Positions 8,701 to 16,900 are shown, numbered from the stretch's first letter. The stretch is 40,786 nucleotides of DNA from Clostridia bacterium (GCA_024403735.1 JAKSRG010000026.1:1-40786); one strand, 5' to 3'. Program-made: numbers and translations. Notes: a model not told the origin generated them from the sequence alone.

Positions 8701-9642
8701 CTCTGGAATTGGATACTTCTTGAAGTCCTCGATTGACCAAGGCTGCTTGACGATATAGACCTTCATGCCCTTTGCAGTAGCATTTGCTACCATCGTTGAT
8801 AGATTAGTAACAAAAGACGAGCTATCAGGATTACTGCTATTCTTTTTATATGCTTCTGTGTAGTCGTTGATACCAAGTGAGATTACGCAGATGTCGTCAC
8901 CGTCACCGTAGTTGAGCGCAGCTTGCATGAATTCATTGCGGACGAAGTCGCTTGTTTTCCAGCCCGATGCAGAGATATTACGAACATCGTAAACACTACT
9001 ATCGATGTACTTATCGAGGACCTGGCCCCAACCGTGATTAGCGCTGTCATCTACATGGTAGTAGTTTGCAACTGTTGAGTCGCCGAACAGCCAGATTGTA
9101 GGCTTCATTGTAGTGTCTGTGGAAAGCTGCTCAATCTCGAGCGCACTGATTGAGAAGGCTGTGCCAGGATAGCCTGATGTGGCATAGAACTCAAGACAGC
9201 CGTCAGTAATAGGAACGCAGAAAGACTCTGTAGTGCAGTTGCCAGTCAAGAATGTGAGCTGGATTGCACCCTCTGCACTAATACATACAGATGTGACGTC
9301 ACCTGTAGTAACAGTTAACTTATATAAGCCATTTGGAAGCTTATACTTAAATATGTGATTAGCATCTCGATAGTTAAATTGGATAGCATCTGCGTAAGCC
9401 CCCGTTCCGCTAGCAGATACATTAGCAACAGCAGTCGGATCGACGAAGCCGTATCCCTTCGTGTCGCTATACTTATCAGTGGCAGTTACACCAATATAGC
9501 CAGGTGCAGTACCTTTGCCACCAAAGTCAATCTTCACGCTAGTTAATCCTGAACTACTTCCTGCTGCATCAACGACGATATCAGCTGGAAAAAGACTCAG
9601 CACTACCACTAGCGAGAGTAAAAATGATATAAATCTTCTCAC
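5794..9642 (-). CDS. Secreted SGNH esterase / DUF4832-like barrel / DUF4214 protein
   Basis: A secreted modular protein of 1282 residues. Order: signal peptide (1-27); a beta-sandwich of the type preceding rhamnogalacturonan acetylesterases (33-172); an SGNH/GDSL hydrolase (180-378) with GDST (Ser189), block II Gly227 (SASGWKT), block III GIND (Gly257, Asn259) and block V His359; then a (beta/alpha)8-like region with a beta domain (about 400-860), matching the DUF4874/DUF4832 type with a possible acid residue in GNFGEW; then a TPKPT linker; then four DUF4214 repeats (YTTCLGR, YRTFM(D/N)REPDQAG). Block V reads SGVH, so the Asp usually three residues before His is Ser356. The start is GTG with AGGTGA seven bases upstream; the only nearby ATG frame stops at once. 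Likely role: deacetylation and binding of plant or surface polysaccharide outside the cell. Confidence 0.85.
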   Translation of the reverse strand: MRRFISFLLSLVVVLSLFPADIVVDAAGSSSGLTSVKIDFGGKGTAPGYIGVTATDKYSDTKGYGFVDPTAVANVSASGTGAYADAIQFNYRDANHIFKYKLPNGLYKLTVTTGDVTSVCISAEGAIQLTFLTGNCTTESFCVPITDGCLEFYATSGYPGTAFSISALEIEQLSTDTTMKPTIWLFGDSTVANYYHVDDSANHGWGQVLDKYIDSSVYDVRNISASGWKTSDFVRNEFMQAALNYGDGDDICVISLGINDYTEAYKKNSSNPDSSSFVTNLSTMVANATAKGMKVYIVKQPWSIEDFKKYPIPEKKWFSDEIDQVAATYGVNVIDLFTPWRDYCLACTNPAGLYSSGVHQNAKGAEILAQMVAAQLFPSGSQGGGSGTKIEQFDTAGTVVYETALSGTCITNPHKGFVMNVYEPRQFGPSNSKGIGGSDNNHAWDVVTICTGVYFWKDLNPSEGVYNWDVIDAMLAECAARGMTYGIRIQPYTTGKGSHANYGAEHDFVPQWVYDKGCSQTDVTFTDADGVTWPLKVPNWSDPIYIQAYKDFVTAMAEHYDGDKRVEYVEIRAFGNFGEWHTSGLIGSDMPSDDIQIDMLEHYAACFKNTTCCLLGNPSGAVYDAAIRLGIAKRNNGLIMTPNEEWTLVPSYMANLITMGDYHHSYEYMLADHPGYLKWTPDHFREVIEIAHLSIFSLDMDSTFGYKIYLDQKDVVEEMVNRMGYNFTVTSARRYGNKLQVTVKNNGLASCFFDINLCAEITDADGNKIENFGDPIFIPSGSFHDEMEVTYEFEYSGSLPGDATICLALYECNNPYIDSSKPNVRFDNKGNLPNNRLKLVTDYVIEGSIPAPTPTPTPKPATPTPTPKPTATPKPTATPKPTATPSPKPTATPKPTVKPTATPKPTVKPTATPTPKPTVKPTATPKPTATPKPTATPSPKPTATPKPTVKPTATPTPKPTVKPTATPKPTATPKPTATPKPTATPKPTATPKPTATPKPTATPKPTAAPTPTAVVTQAPTSAPTNTPTPAPVVTDVPESDVSRFAERLYTTCLGRASEPAGKVYWIDRLMNGMTGADAAHEFFFSAEFVNKKLSDTEYVTRLYRTFMDREPDQAGLDYWLGQLKSGKSREYVFDGFVNSTEWANVCLNAGILSGGKTKPTITKDASTDIIAFVTRLYTTCLGRNPEIGGLNYWSTELANVRVTGTQAAMKFFFSDEFIKAKYSDAEFVTRLYRTFMNREPDQAGFTYWMGQLKKGTDRKTVFMGFAGSTEFAEKCMEAGIVR
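6602..7096 (-). repeat. TPKPT/TPTP low-complexity linker repeats
   Basis: Here the esterase gene encodes a long run of Thr-Pro-Lys-Pro-Thr, Thr-Pro and Val-Lys-Pro-Thr units. In DNA it appears as tandem 12- to 15-base units of the GGCTTAGGCGT kind. Within the run a longer block (TPSPKPTATPKPTVKPTATP) recurs, so unequal recombination has probably changed its length. It should form an extended, possibly glycosylated spacer between the enzyme and the DUF4214 domains. Confidence 0.85.
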
Positions 9643-9810
9643 TTCATTTCACCTCAAGTGTGTGTCTTCATATAAAACCCTATATAATTTCCCGAAAATA
9701 TAACATTTTTGCTCTTCCCCTCAACAAAAACGCCAATTCCAGGCAGTTACAATTTCATTTTATTTATTACAGAGACAAAATCAAGGCAAAATTATTTTAT
9801 ATTTACTCGA

Positions 9811-9840
9811 AAACAAAAACTCCGCACGTAGCGTGCGGAG
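9811..9840 (-). terminator. Strong terminator of the DNA methyltransferase gene
   Basis: CTCCGCACG (9820-9828) pairs perfectly with CGTGCGGAG (9832-9840) around a three-base loop. On the minus strand it is followed directly by TTTTTGTTTT. It lies 75 bases after the methyltransferase stop and separates that gene from the large esterase gene downstream. The rest of 9643-9914 is AT-rich and must also hold the esterase promoter. Confidence 0.9.
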
Positions 9841-9914
9841 CCTTCCCTTTTAATCTCAAGTCAAAATATTTATATTTTTAGTCATTATCGTTAATAAATG
9901 CTAAATCTCGAGCT

Positions 9915-11021
9915 TCACTCTTCCAAAGTAGCTCTATATTGTTCTCTAACATCAGATATAGGAACCAACTGATCATCTCTAAGGACACACCAGACATCAA
10001 ATCCATTTACACGATTAGCTTTGACACCCTTAGCCTTAGCAGCGCAAGTATGCATATCTATAACTTCACCGTTATAAAGCATCTTGCCATCGAGCTGGAT
10101 TGTTCCGATTTTCTCGCCGTTCTTCAAATAGAAGTATTCATTCTCAACGAAGAAACCAGCTTTAATCATCTCTGTCATTGTGACTCTCTTCTGCTTCTTA
10201 TCAAAGACAGCATTAGCGATGTCACTATCCTCGAAGACTTCCTTCTCAATTCTACGGAGACCATACTCGTAGTACTTCTCGTCACGTTCAATCATGATAT
10301 ACTCACGGCCTAGTCTCTTAGCGATTGCACCTGTAGTCATTGTGCCACCAAATGGATCAAGTACTACGTCACCCTTACGTGAAGAGATAGCGATTACTCT
10401 GTACAACAACTCTTCAGGCTTCTGAGTGCTATGGAGCTTCATGCCTTCGTCATCCTTGAGGCGCTCATTACCAGCGCATACAGCAATTCTCCATACAGAG
10501 CCTAGCTGCTTTCTAACACCCTTTTTGAAGTCACTATCAGATACAGTATCGTGATTAAGTTCCTTAGCAGTCTTATAGTTGAAAGTATACTTGGACTTCT
10601 TACTCTTAGTAGCCCAGATCAAAGTCTCATGACTGTTATTAAGTCTAGTTCCCTTAAAGTTAGGAGTAGGGTTCTTCTTATGCCATACAACATCATTAAT
10701 GAGCCAGTAACCAATCTGTTGCATAATAGCACCGATTGAATAGACACACTGCATACCACCAATGATCCAGATAGAACCATTTGGCTTAAGTATTCTATAG
10801 CATTCGGTAAGCCACTCACGAGTGAAGTTCTCATAATCCTCAAGACTATCGAACTGGTCCCAGTCATCATCACAACCATTGAACTCAGTTCCCTCTACAC
10901 GATTAAGAACGCCTTCAACTCTCATCCAATATGGTGGATCAGCGAATATCAAATCTATACTCTCGTCATCCATCTTCTTCATCTCTTCGATGGACTCGCC
11001 TTTAATAACCTTACTACTCAA
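9915..11021 (-). CDS. HinfI/CcrM-like DNA methyltransferase with RAMA domain
   Basis: An S-adenosylmethionine-dependent adenine-N6 methyltransferase of the beta class, 368 residues. Motif IV DPPYW is at 28-32 and precedes motif I DPFGGTMTTG at 222-231, the beta-class order. The C-terminal 90 residues (MIKAGFFVENEYFYL, then NGFDVWCVL) form a RAMA-type DNA-recognition domain, as in CcrM and M.HinfI, so GANTC is the likely target (family inference). No restriction partner is adjacent, so it may be a solitary regulatory or phage-protective methylase. The start is TTG at 11021, eight bases after AGGAGT; no ATG lies upstream in frame. It has its own strong terminator. Confidence 0.9.
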   Translation of the reverse strand: MSSKVIKGESIEEMKKMDDESIDLIFADPPYWMRVEGVLNRVEGTEFNGCDDDWDQFDSLEDYENFTREWLTECYRILKPNGSIWIIGGMQCVYSIGAIMQQIGYWLINDVVWHKKNPTPNFKGTRLNNSHETLIWATKSKKSKYTFNYKTAKELNHDTVSDSDFKKGVRKQLGSVWRIAVCAGNERLKDDEGMKLHSTQKPEELLYRVIAISSRKGDVVLDPFGGTMTTGAIAKRLGREYIMIERDEKYYEYGLRRIEKEVFEDSDIANAVFDKKQKRVTMTEMIKAGFFVENEYFYLKNGEKIGTIQLDGKMLYNGEVIDMHTCAAKAKGVKANRVNGFDVWCVLRDDQLVPISDVREQYRATLEE

Positions 11022-11054
11022 AAGAATAACTCCTAATTACACATCTATATCAAA

Positions 11055-11101
11055 ACTGTTATCTAAAAACCGCACTCAGACCGCTCAGTCCAAATAACAG
11101 T
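11055..11101. repeat. Inverted repeat upstream of the methyltransferase
   Basis: ACTGTTAT (11055-11062) and ATAACAGT (11094-11101) flank an inner pair of related half-sites (ACTCAG and CTCAGT). It lies 30-80 bases before the methyltransferase start and could be an operator or leader hairpin. No other feature is seen in the gap 11022-11236. Confidence 0.35.
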
Positions 11102-11236
11102 ATATAAACCTAACGGATTAATTTTAACATAAAGTTGTCTGTTAAGCCTGTACTTGAAGTTGTATTGTACTAAGTTATCATCTCGATTTACTCATAATAT
11201 AGTCATATATCTCAAATGTTTCTTTCAATTCAAGTA

Positions 11237-12139
11237 TCATATATTTAGGTTGAGGTAATCACAGCCTCCAGAAACCACACCACCAGAGAAACTTACAAAC
11301 GAAATCTCCACAAGTTTCATCCAATCTTCTTTTGTATATCTCCAGGGTAGTTTTCCATGCTTATATTGATTGACAGCATAATTCCAAATAGATGAACCCG
11401 CGCTAATCACACCAGCGGCTGTTGCTACTTGAACGCCATCCTTAACAGAAGGTCTATACTTGCGTTCTATTTGCAAGCACCTTTCATTACTAATACTAGA
11501 GATTTTATCTTCATAACGTCCAATAGTTAAATAAATATTATTCTTTTGTATATCGGAATAATTCACTATCATTGGTTCAATGACAATGTTGGGATACTTA
11601 TTTCTAAATTCTTCTAATTCAAACCAATTTTTCTTATCTCTAGATGACAATCTGTTTACTTCCTCTCTTGGAACATTAAGCAGTCGTCGATACTCTGAAT
11701 ATATATCAAGAGGTATCTGGTAAATACCATTATATTTAGGATACCTATCTGCATGTTCTTTAATATGATTCAACCCGCAAAAACCTCCAGTTTTACAGGC
11801 TTTTTGTTGAATCGGTAAATCACCATAATAGTAATCAGTCATACCGTTGTTATCACAAAGAAAATAGATAGGGTTATCACCAGTTACGATGGCAATTGCA
11901 TTATTCAAATAACACTCTGCACGTTCTCCAAGAAAGCCATGCATCCCTTTATCGCCTCCACGATTTGTACTAATAACCTCCGCACAGGATGCTCTCATTT
12001 CCTCCAATTCGCGGTGAGCTAATTGCTCACGAGAACTTTGTTCATCAATCTTACTATCTCTTAGCAAAGTTCTACTTTCATTTAAACAACCAACCACTTC
12101 ACGTATCAATCCTTCATCAACAAATTCATTATTACGCAT
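11237..12139 (-). CDS. Uncharacterised protein with possible PD-(D/E)XK core
   Basis: A protein of 300 residues, second gene of an operon; its ATG lies inside the end of the Smr-domain gene (8-base overlap). A helical N-terminus is followed by KGMHGFLGERAECYLNNA, then DNNGMTDYYYGDLPIQQK. A helix with Glu, an Asp-bearing strand and a QxK-like IQQK resemble a PD-(D/E)XK nuclease core, but this is inference from spacing only. The last 70 residues hold two hydrophobic Gly/Ser-rich segments (VATAAGVISAGSSIWNYAV and LVEISFVSFSGGVVSGG) that could insert in a membrane. The protein stops shortly after the second, so a C-terminal truncation is possible. The setting in a defence region would suit a toxin or effector. 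Confidence 0.6.
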   Translation of the reverse strand: MRNNEFVDEGLIREVVGCLNESRTLLRDSKIDEQSSREQLAHRELEEMRASCAEVISTNRGGDKGMHGFLGERAECYLNNAIAIVTGDNPIYFLCDNNGMTDYYYGDLPIQQKACKTGGFCGLNHIKEHADRYPKYNGIYQIPLDIYSEYRRLLNVPREEVNRLSSRDKKNWFELEEFRNKYPNIVIEPMIVNYSDIQKNNIYLTIGRYEDKISSISNERCLQIERKYRPSVKDGVQVATAAGVISAGSSIWNYAVNQYKHGKLPWRYTKEDWMKLVEISFVSFSGGVVSGGCDYLNLNI

Positions 12140-12467
12140 AAACCAATCTCCCTCTTATAATCAATCGTGTTACACCTGGATTAAAATCAAAACACTCACT
12201 ACGAACTACCCTAGAACTAATTAAGTCATTGCGAACCATATTCTTTAATACTGTTCCATGATTGAACCCATGTATTACCAAAATGCTACAATCAAACGGA
12301 ATAGTATTTATTATATTTCGCAATAATCTTTTTCCTTTTACATACGATAAACCATGAAGATCAACTGCAACACTCATACTGTTTTCTGAACAGAAAAATG
12401 ATATTCTTTCTTGCTCAATTCTGGTTAAAATCAAACCTAATCTTGATTGTATGATTGTATCCACCAT
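12132..12467 (-). CDS. Small Smr-domain protein
   Basis: A protein of 111 residues made almost entirely of a Smr domain: VDLHGL near residue 36, then ILVIHGFNHGTVLKNMV. These correspond to the DLHG and HGxGxG motifs of the Smr/MutS2 C-terminal family, whose members are RNA or DNA nucleases or binding proteins. The second motif reads HGFNHG, with His where the family usually has a small residue. The ATG at 12467 has GGAGGA six bases upstream, better than an upstream start at 12503. It overlaps the next gene by eight bases and is divergent from the tandem-HTH regulator. Nucleic-acid binding or cleavage is the likely activity. Confidence 0.75.
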   Translation of the reverse strand: MVDTIIQSRLGLILTRIEQERISFFCSENSMSVAVDLHGLSYVKGKRLLRNIINTIPFDCSILVIHGFNHGTVLKNMVRNDLISSRVVRSECFDFNPGVTRLIIRGRLVYA

Positions 12468-12580
12468 ATTTTTCCTCCTCCACAATTGAATATTTGTAGC
12501 CAAAGAATATAATTAGTAATAGTGGAAATCAATTCCAAAAATTTTGCAATAAAATCGCATATAATTTCCTAGAGGTGTAT

Positions 12581-13909
12581 ATGGCTTTGCGCTTAAAGAA
12601 ACTAAGAGAAACAAAAAAAATTAATAAAACCAAGTTCGCAGAAACTATGGAAGTAAATTATAGAACTGTAACTAATTGGGAAAAGGCAAACGGAATCGTT
12701 CCATCGTTAAATACAATGACTAGAATTGCAAAGGAACTTGAAGTATCAACTTACAAAATATATGAATGTTTTATGATTGATCCAGATTTAAAAGAAGGCG
12801 ATGATTCATTTGTATTTAACAAACATAATTTTGGTTCCGGCACCGGTGATTACATGGATGCAGATTATATATTCAATTGGATGAATACATTAAAGCTTTA
12901 TGGAAAAGGAGTATTAACTGTGGGCACCCAATCATTTTCATTCTCCCATGCTTACTATTCAGAAAAGCAACCTTTAAAATCTTTAGATTCATTATCAGAT
13001 GAATGCCTTCGTTACGCTTTTGCACCTTTCGATAGTGTGCTTCTCACGGATAGATTTCAAAACATCTATCCATTAAGAATGTCTGATATAAAAGAAGGGC
13101 GAATTGCGAGTGCATCATTCGGTAATATTGTAATCGAGTTGATACCCACTAACTTAATGCTCAACGTTATATCACCCAATTCCAATGAGCATATAATTAT
13201 TACATTCTTCGACTACAAAGACACATCATCAGTCAGTAATGAAACATTTGAGAATCAATTCAGAACAGGAAACTCACAAAGTGTATTCTCCTTCTATATA
13301 AAACAAATACGCAAACAAAACAAATTAACTCAAGAAGAATTCGCTAAAAGGCTAAATGAAACTTACCCTTCAATGAAAAAGATCGACAATAAAACAATCA
13401 ACAAATTAGAGAAGGGAAAAATCTTGCCAACGCCAAATCAGATAAAAATGATTTGTTGCACATTTATAGTTCCTGTAGAGAACTTGCTTAATTCATACGA
13501 TCACGGAATAGTTGCCACCGACATGATTAACAACTATGAATATGCATTTGACGTTGGGATTAACTATTTATTCAACAGAGTAAAAGATATTCAATCGTTC
13601 GAAGATTTTATTATCTCTTATAAAATCGTGGCAAACACATTAAATTACACAATAAATCACAAATTGTGTTATGTCGAGTTTGGTCCTTCACATCAAGCCT
13701 TGCATATATCAAACATAGAGATAAAGGATGATACGCTAATACTCACAACCTATAACAATCGAAAACTAGTTATACATATGAATGACATCTCTTATATAGA
13801 AAAATGCCACTATGCAAATAATTACTTCTATGAATTTGCAGGAACGATTATTATACCCAGATTTAGATCTTTATATTTCCGTATCACCTTTAGCAAGTAT
13901 TTGCAGTAA
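12581..13909 (+). CDS. Regulator with two XRE-type HTH domains
   Basis: A DNA-binding protein of 442 residues. The first HTH is at about 2-58 (LRLKKLRETKKINKTKFAET, then YRTVTNWEKANG). The second is at about 237-305 (IRKQNKLTQEEFAKRLNE, then NKTINKLEKGKILPT). Each HTH is followed by about 170 and 140 residues of mixed alpha/beta sequence of no recognised family, as if a one-HTH gene had been duplicated or fused. The ATG at 12581 is four bases after AGAGGT, and a TATAAT at 12560-12565 is a possible -10 element. It is divergent from the Smr operon and likely represses it and itself. Confidence 0.8.
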   Translation: MALRLKKLRETKKINKTKFAETMEVNYRTVTNWEKANGIVPSLNTMTRIAKELEVSTYKIYECFMIDPDLKEGDDSFVFNKHNFGSGTGDYMDADYIFNWMNTLKLYGKGVLTVGTQSFSFSHAYYSEKQPLKSLDSLSDECLRYAFAPFDSVLLTDRFQNIYPLRMSDIKEGRIASASFGNIVIELIPTNLMLNVISPNSNEHIIITFFDYKDTSSVSNETFENQFRTGNSQSVFSFYIKQIRKQNKLTQEEFAKRLNETYPSMKKIDNKTINKLEKGKILPTPNQIKMICCTFIVPVENLLNSYDHGIVATDMINNYEYAFDVGINYLFNRVKDIQSFEDFIISYKIVANTLNYTINHKLCYVEFGPSHQALHISNIEIKDDTLILTTYNNRKLVIHMNDISYIEKCHYANNYFYEFAGTIIIPRFRSLYFRITFSKYLQ

Positions 13910-13921
13910 GAACAACGAAAA

Positions 13922-13967
13922 CAGAGTGATTATGCCATCAGCAACAAAAGATGACACAATCACTCTG
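13922..13967. terminator. Bidirectional terminator between convergent genes
   Basis: CAGAGTGATT (13922-13931) pairs perfectly with AATCACTCTG (13958-13967), and the inner bases (ATC/GAT) extend the stem. On the minus strand it is followed by TTTTCGTTGTT, so it should end the minus-strand gene finishing at 14027. It also lies 13 bases after the regulator stop on the plus strand. Confidence 0.75.
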
Positions 13968-14026
13968 CTTACCATTTCTCAAAGTTATGACATAAATACC
14001 ACCATCGATACATTAGTCGAAAAGTA

Positions 14027-14473
14027 TCAATTACAATATTGCTCACACCACGAATCATATGTCTCGCTAACACTTTCTCGAGTCACAACAATTCCATGTG
14101 TCATAGAATAATCATCAATAGAGACTGCATCCACAATACCATCGGTCATATTTTTCAACGAAACATATGTCATACTGTTTGATGAACTTTCTATTCTAAA
14201 AGACACAACACTGTCATTTTCACAAGCAAGACCACTAATGATAATTCTATAATCACTAATATTAAGCCTCTCTAATAACCTAACTGTTAATATGTGTCTG
14301 TAAACGATATCATCTAAAGTATCTCCGTCTTGCTTATCAATAATAATGACATTACCTTCAATTGTGTGATTATATTCTAAATAGTCTTCACTATTAATAA
14401 ACTCAATCACATCAATGACGGCCAAACCACTAATAATCTCTATATCGTATTCCGTATATGTATTCAACGCCAA
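14027..14473 (-). CDS. Uncharacterised small acidic protein
   Basis: A protein of 148 residues, downstream of the DUF262 gene in the same direction (31-base gap), so probably its partner in an operon. The likely start is TTG at 14473 with AGGTGG seven bases before it; the nearby ATG (14479) runs into a stop after three codons. The sequence is rich in D, E, I and V, is likely alpha/beta, and has two Cys near the C-terminus (WCEQYCN). There is no signal peptide or membrane helix and no known family. It could be an accessory or antidote of the DUF262 protein, but only the layout suggests this. Confidence 0.6.
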   Translation of the reverse strand: MALNTYTEYDIEIISGLAVIDVIEFINSEDYLEYNHTIEGNVIIIDKQDGDTLDDIVYRHILTVRLLERLNISDYRIIISGLACENDSVVSFRIESSSNSMTYVSLKNMTDGIVDAVSIDDYSMTHGIVVTRESVSETYDSWCEQYCN

Positions 14474-14504
14474 TTCATATCCACCTCAAACTCATGTACT
14501 TACA

Positions 14505-16616
14505 TCAAGAGATTTCAAAAACTATTTCATCCAATACAGAAAGACTTGTATCTGTACTGTTCATATCAAAATAGTCAACAAATACTTTTAACTTACCAAG
14601 CATCTTAGGAGTATTTCTATATGAAATGTTTAAGTAGTATGCTCCTATTTTTTCATATCGATTAAAGGAAAGACCATCATTTGAAAAAATCTGTTCCTCA
14701 GCATTCTCTTGAGAGCTCAAAAAATCAACGAACACCATAGGATCTTTTTCATACAATTCACGATAAATCTGAACATAAACATCTTTCCAAGTACTTAATC
14801 GTATTACTTTTCCGAGAATAAGGACAGAAACAGGTTTAGTACCTGCAACCTGTTCTAAATCATCATCTAATGTGTATAATGTATCACTTCTCTTATTTAT
14901 CTTCGCCTCATTTTTTATTAAATTATATCGCTCTGGTAATCTCCAAATCTTAGTTGCCAACAAGGCTAATTGTCTTGAACGATCTTTAATCTGAGTTGAG
15001 GTCCAGTCTTCATAATGAGCTAAATTTCTCGTCATTTTATAGTTTGATTCAGCATATTCTCTAACCTTTTCAAAGAACAAATTATTAGACAATTTAGAAT
15101 TTTCTTTAGTTAACGTAAGATTTCCTAGTCTATGAATATATAAATCATAAGACGTATCTCGAGCTTCATACAAATATGCTTTCCACTGTTCACTCAATGT
15201 TTGTGGCATGATATGCTCAATAGTAACATTTTCACCACTTACTACCTCTTTAGTAGAATATTCCTCAAGTTGATATAACAAATACCTAACACCTGTAGCT
15301 CGCAAAGACAAATATAAGTCTTTATTCTGAAGATCATCCATAAAATCCTCATCAGACGGGAACGCATATCTACCATTACCACTATTAAACGCATTCCATA
15401 CTTTATTAATAAAGGTTAATTCAGTACTCTTTTCAAAATATTGTATCAACAAAGCACAAAACTGAGCACTTACATTATGTCCTGCCACCTTACTTCTAAA
15501 CAAATAAGATCTACACACTTCCAAGCACTCTAAATAATCATCAACATCAATAGAACGTTCTTCTTTCCACATATTATAGAAATACATAAGTGTTATCGAA
15601 ATCGCTGGACTATTAAAATGGGTAAAAATCTCTTTATGCATTTTCCCAACTCTATCTGCACAGTCATCAAAATTCACAAAGTTTTTATAATACATAGCAT
15701 AACGCTTCATATCAGATAATAATGGTTCAATATAATCAGTATCAAAAGGTTCGCCATCTAGATATAATTTATATGCTCTGTACAAATTACCTGAATTAAT
15801 ATGAGCTCTCTTACCGTCAAGATTTATTGCATCAGATTTTTTCTTTAAAATGAGGTAGTATGTCATAAATGCTTCTATTTGATCATTTCCAAGCATTTTC
15901 TCTATTTGAACCCAATATCGTCTATACAAATCTTGTTGTTTATCATAATCTAATGACATCAATAAATAATTACGCAACAAATCTGCATTGCTTAAATCCA
16001 AACCAGTTGAATTAAGACTCTCAAAAACCTCTTGAGGATTCTCTTTATCCAATTGAATCTCAACTATTTCCAATCTATAAATTGCTTCGTACAATTTCTC
16101 AGCAGAAATAGTGCTATTAAGAATCAAATCTTTAAACAACTGATAATTCTTATAAATTGTTGTATTCCTCTCATCCGAATCAAACAAATCCTCTTTAAAA
16201 GAATTATTCATCATTAACTTCTCATATACATTCTGATCCGTCTCGATTGGCTTAAGTTTTAATCTATAGTCGCTACCACCTTTACTATTCTTTAAATACT
16301 CTTCCTCAATATCCAATCGAATATCTTCGTTGATCATAGAATCATGCAATGCTTTTATCAGCAGCATTACACTCGTCAAACGTTGTTGACCATCAATAAC
16401 AATAAATACAGGACAAGTAGCGGTACTTCTATCAGGAATATAAACAATAGTACCCAGAAAATGATCCTTTCCTGTAATCACTATATTCTCGATATCATAA
16501 AACAATTGCTTGCAATTATTAGGTTTCCAATCATAATTTCGCTGATAAACAGGTATGCTGAAAACTCTCTTTCTAACACCTATTAACTCTATCAAAGTTG
16601 TTTCATTAGCTTTCAT
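14505..16616 (-). CDS. GmrSD-like DUF262/DUF1524 protein
   Basis: A protein of 703 residues in the GmrSD/RloF group. N-terminal DUF262 (ParB-like NTPase fold): IPVYQRNYDW at 21-30 and DGQQRLT at 75-81. A helical middle is followed by DUF1524 with an HNH-type motif (VTIEHIMPQTLSEQW near residue 462, then HRLGNLTLT). The last 120 residues are a small beta domain seen on many such proteins. In the family, DUF262 hydrolyses nucleotides and DUF1524 cuts DNA; GmrSD attacks glucosylated-hydroxymethylcytosine phage DNA. It has GGAGG seven bases before ATG and sits just past the hsdR terminator, so it is a neighbour of the type I system but probably transcribed on its own. Confidence 0.9.
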   Translation of the reverse strand: MKANETTLIELIGVRKRVFSIPVYQRNYDWKPNNCKQLFYDIENIVITGKDHFLGTIVYIPDRSTATCPVFIVIDGQQRLTSVMLLIKALHDSMINEDIRLDIEEEYLKNSKGGSDYRLKLKPIETDQNVYEKLMMNNSFKEDLFDSDERNTTIYKNYQLFKDLILNSTISAEKLYEAIYRLEIVEIQLDKENPQEVFESLNSTGLDLSNADLLRNYLLMSLDYDKQQDLYRRYWVQIEKMLGNDQIEAFMTYYLILKKKSDAINLDGKRAHINSGNLYRAYKLYLDGEPFDTDYIEPLLSDMKRYAMYYKNFVNFDDCADRVGKMHKEIFTHFNSPAISITLMYFYNMWKEERSIDVDDYLECLEVCRSYLFRSKVAGHNVSAQFCALLIQYFEKSTELTFINKVWNAFNSGNGRYAFPSDEDFMDDLQNKDLYLSLRATGVRYLLYQLEEYSTKEVVSGENVTIEHIMPQTLSEQWKAYLYEARDTSYDLYIHRLGNLTLTKENSKLSNNLFFEKVREYAESNYKMTRNLAHYEDWTSTQIKDRSRQLALLATKIWRLPERYNLIKNEAKINKRSDTLYTLDDDLEQVAGTKPVSVLILGKVIRLSTWKDVYVQIYRELYEKDPMVFVDFLSSQENAEEQIFSNDGLSFNRYEKIGAYYLNISYRNTPKMLGKLKVFVDYFDMNSTDTSLSVLDEIVFEIS

Positions 16617-16872
16617 TAATCATCCTCCAACCTAAAATAGTATTCTCAAACAGCTAAAAACAGCTGTATCTTATTCACTTTAATACATTCAAAATCATCA
16701 TACAAAATCTCATGCAAAGCTATTGTTTCATCAGGTGTTTTCCATCAACCAAACTATGCCACTCACATCACCAAATAACTATTATATTTTATCATCTATT
16801 TTTGATTTGTTTAGGCGAAGAATGTTAACAAGCTAAGAACTTTCTTTATACCGTTCTCCAACTTCACAACAC

Positions 16873-16900
16873 AAAATAAGCTTCCAAAAAGGAAGCTTAT
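16873..16900 (-). terminator. Terminator after hsdR
   Basis: ATAAGCTTCC (16876-16885) pairs perfectly with GGAAGCTTAT (16891-16900) around an A5 loop. On the minus strand a short TTT follows. It lies about 95 bases past the hsdR stop. The rest of the 379-base gap 16617-16995 is AT-rich and holds no gene; it presumably contains the promoter of the DUF262 gene. Confidence 0.7.

Noticed and set aside
7139..9546. Plus-strand open frames inside the large esterase gene
   Set aside because: They are antisense to strongly motif-supported coding sequence and lack ribosome sites.
13812..14111. Plus-strand frame between the two-HTH regulator and its convergent neighbour
   Set aside because: It overlaps both genes and crosses the terminator hairpin, with no ribosome site.
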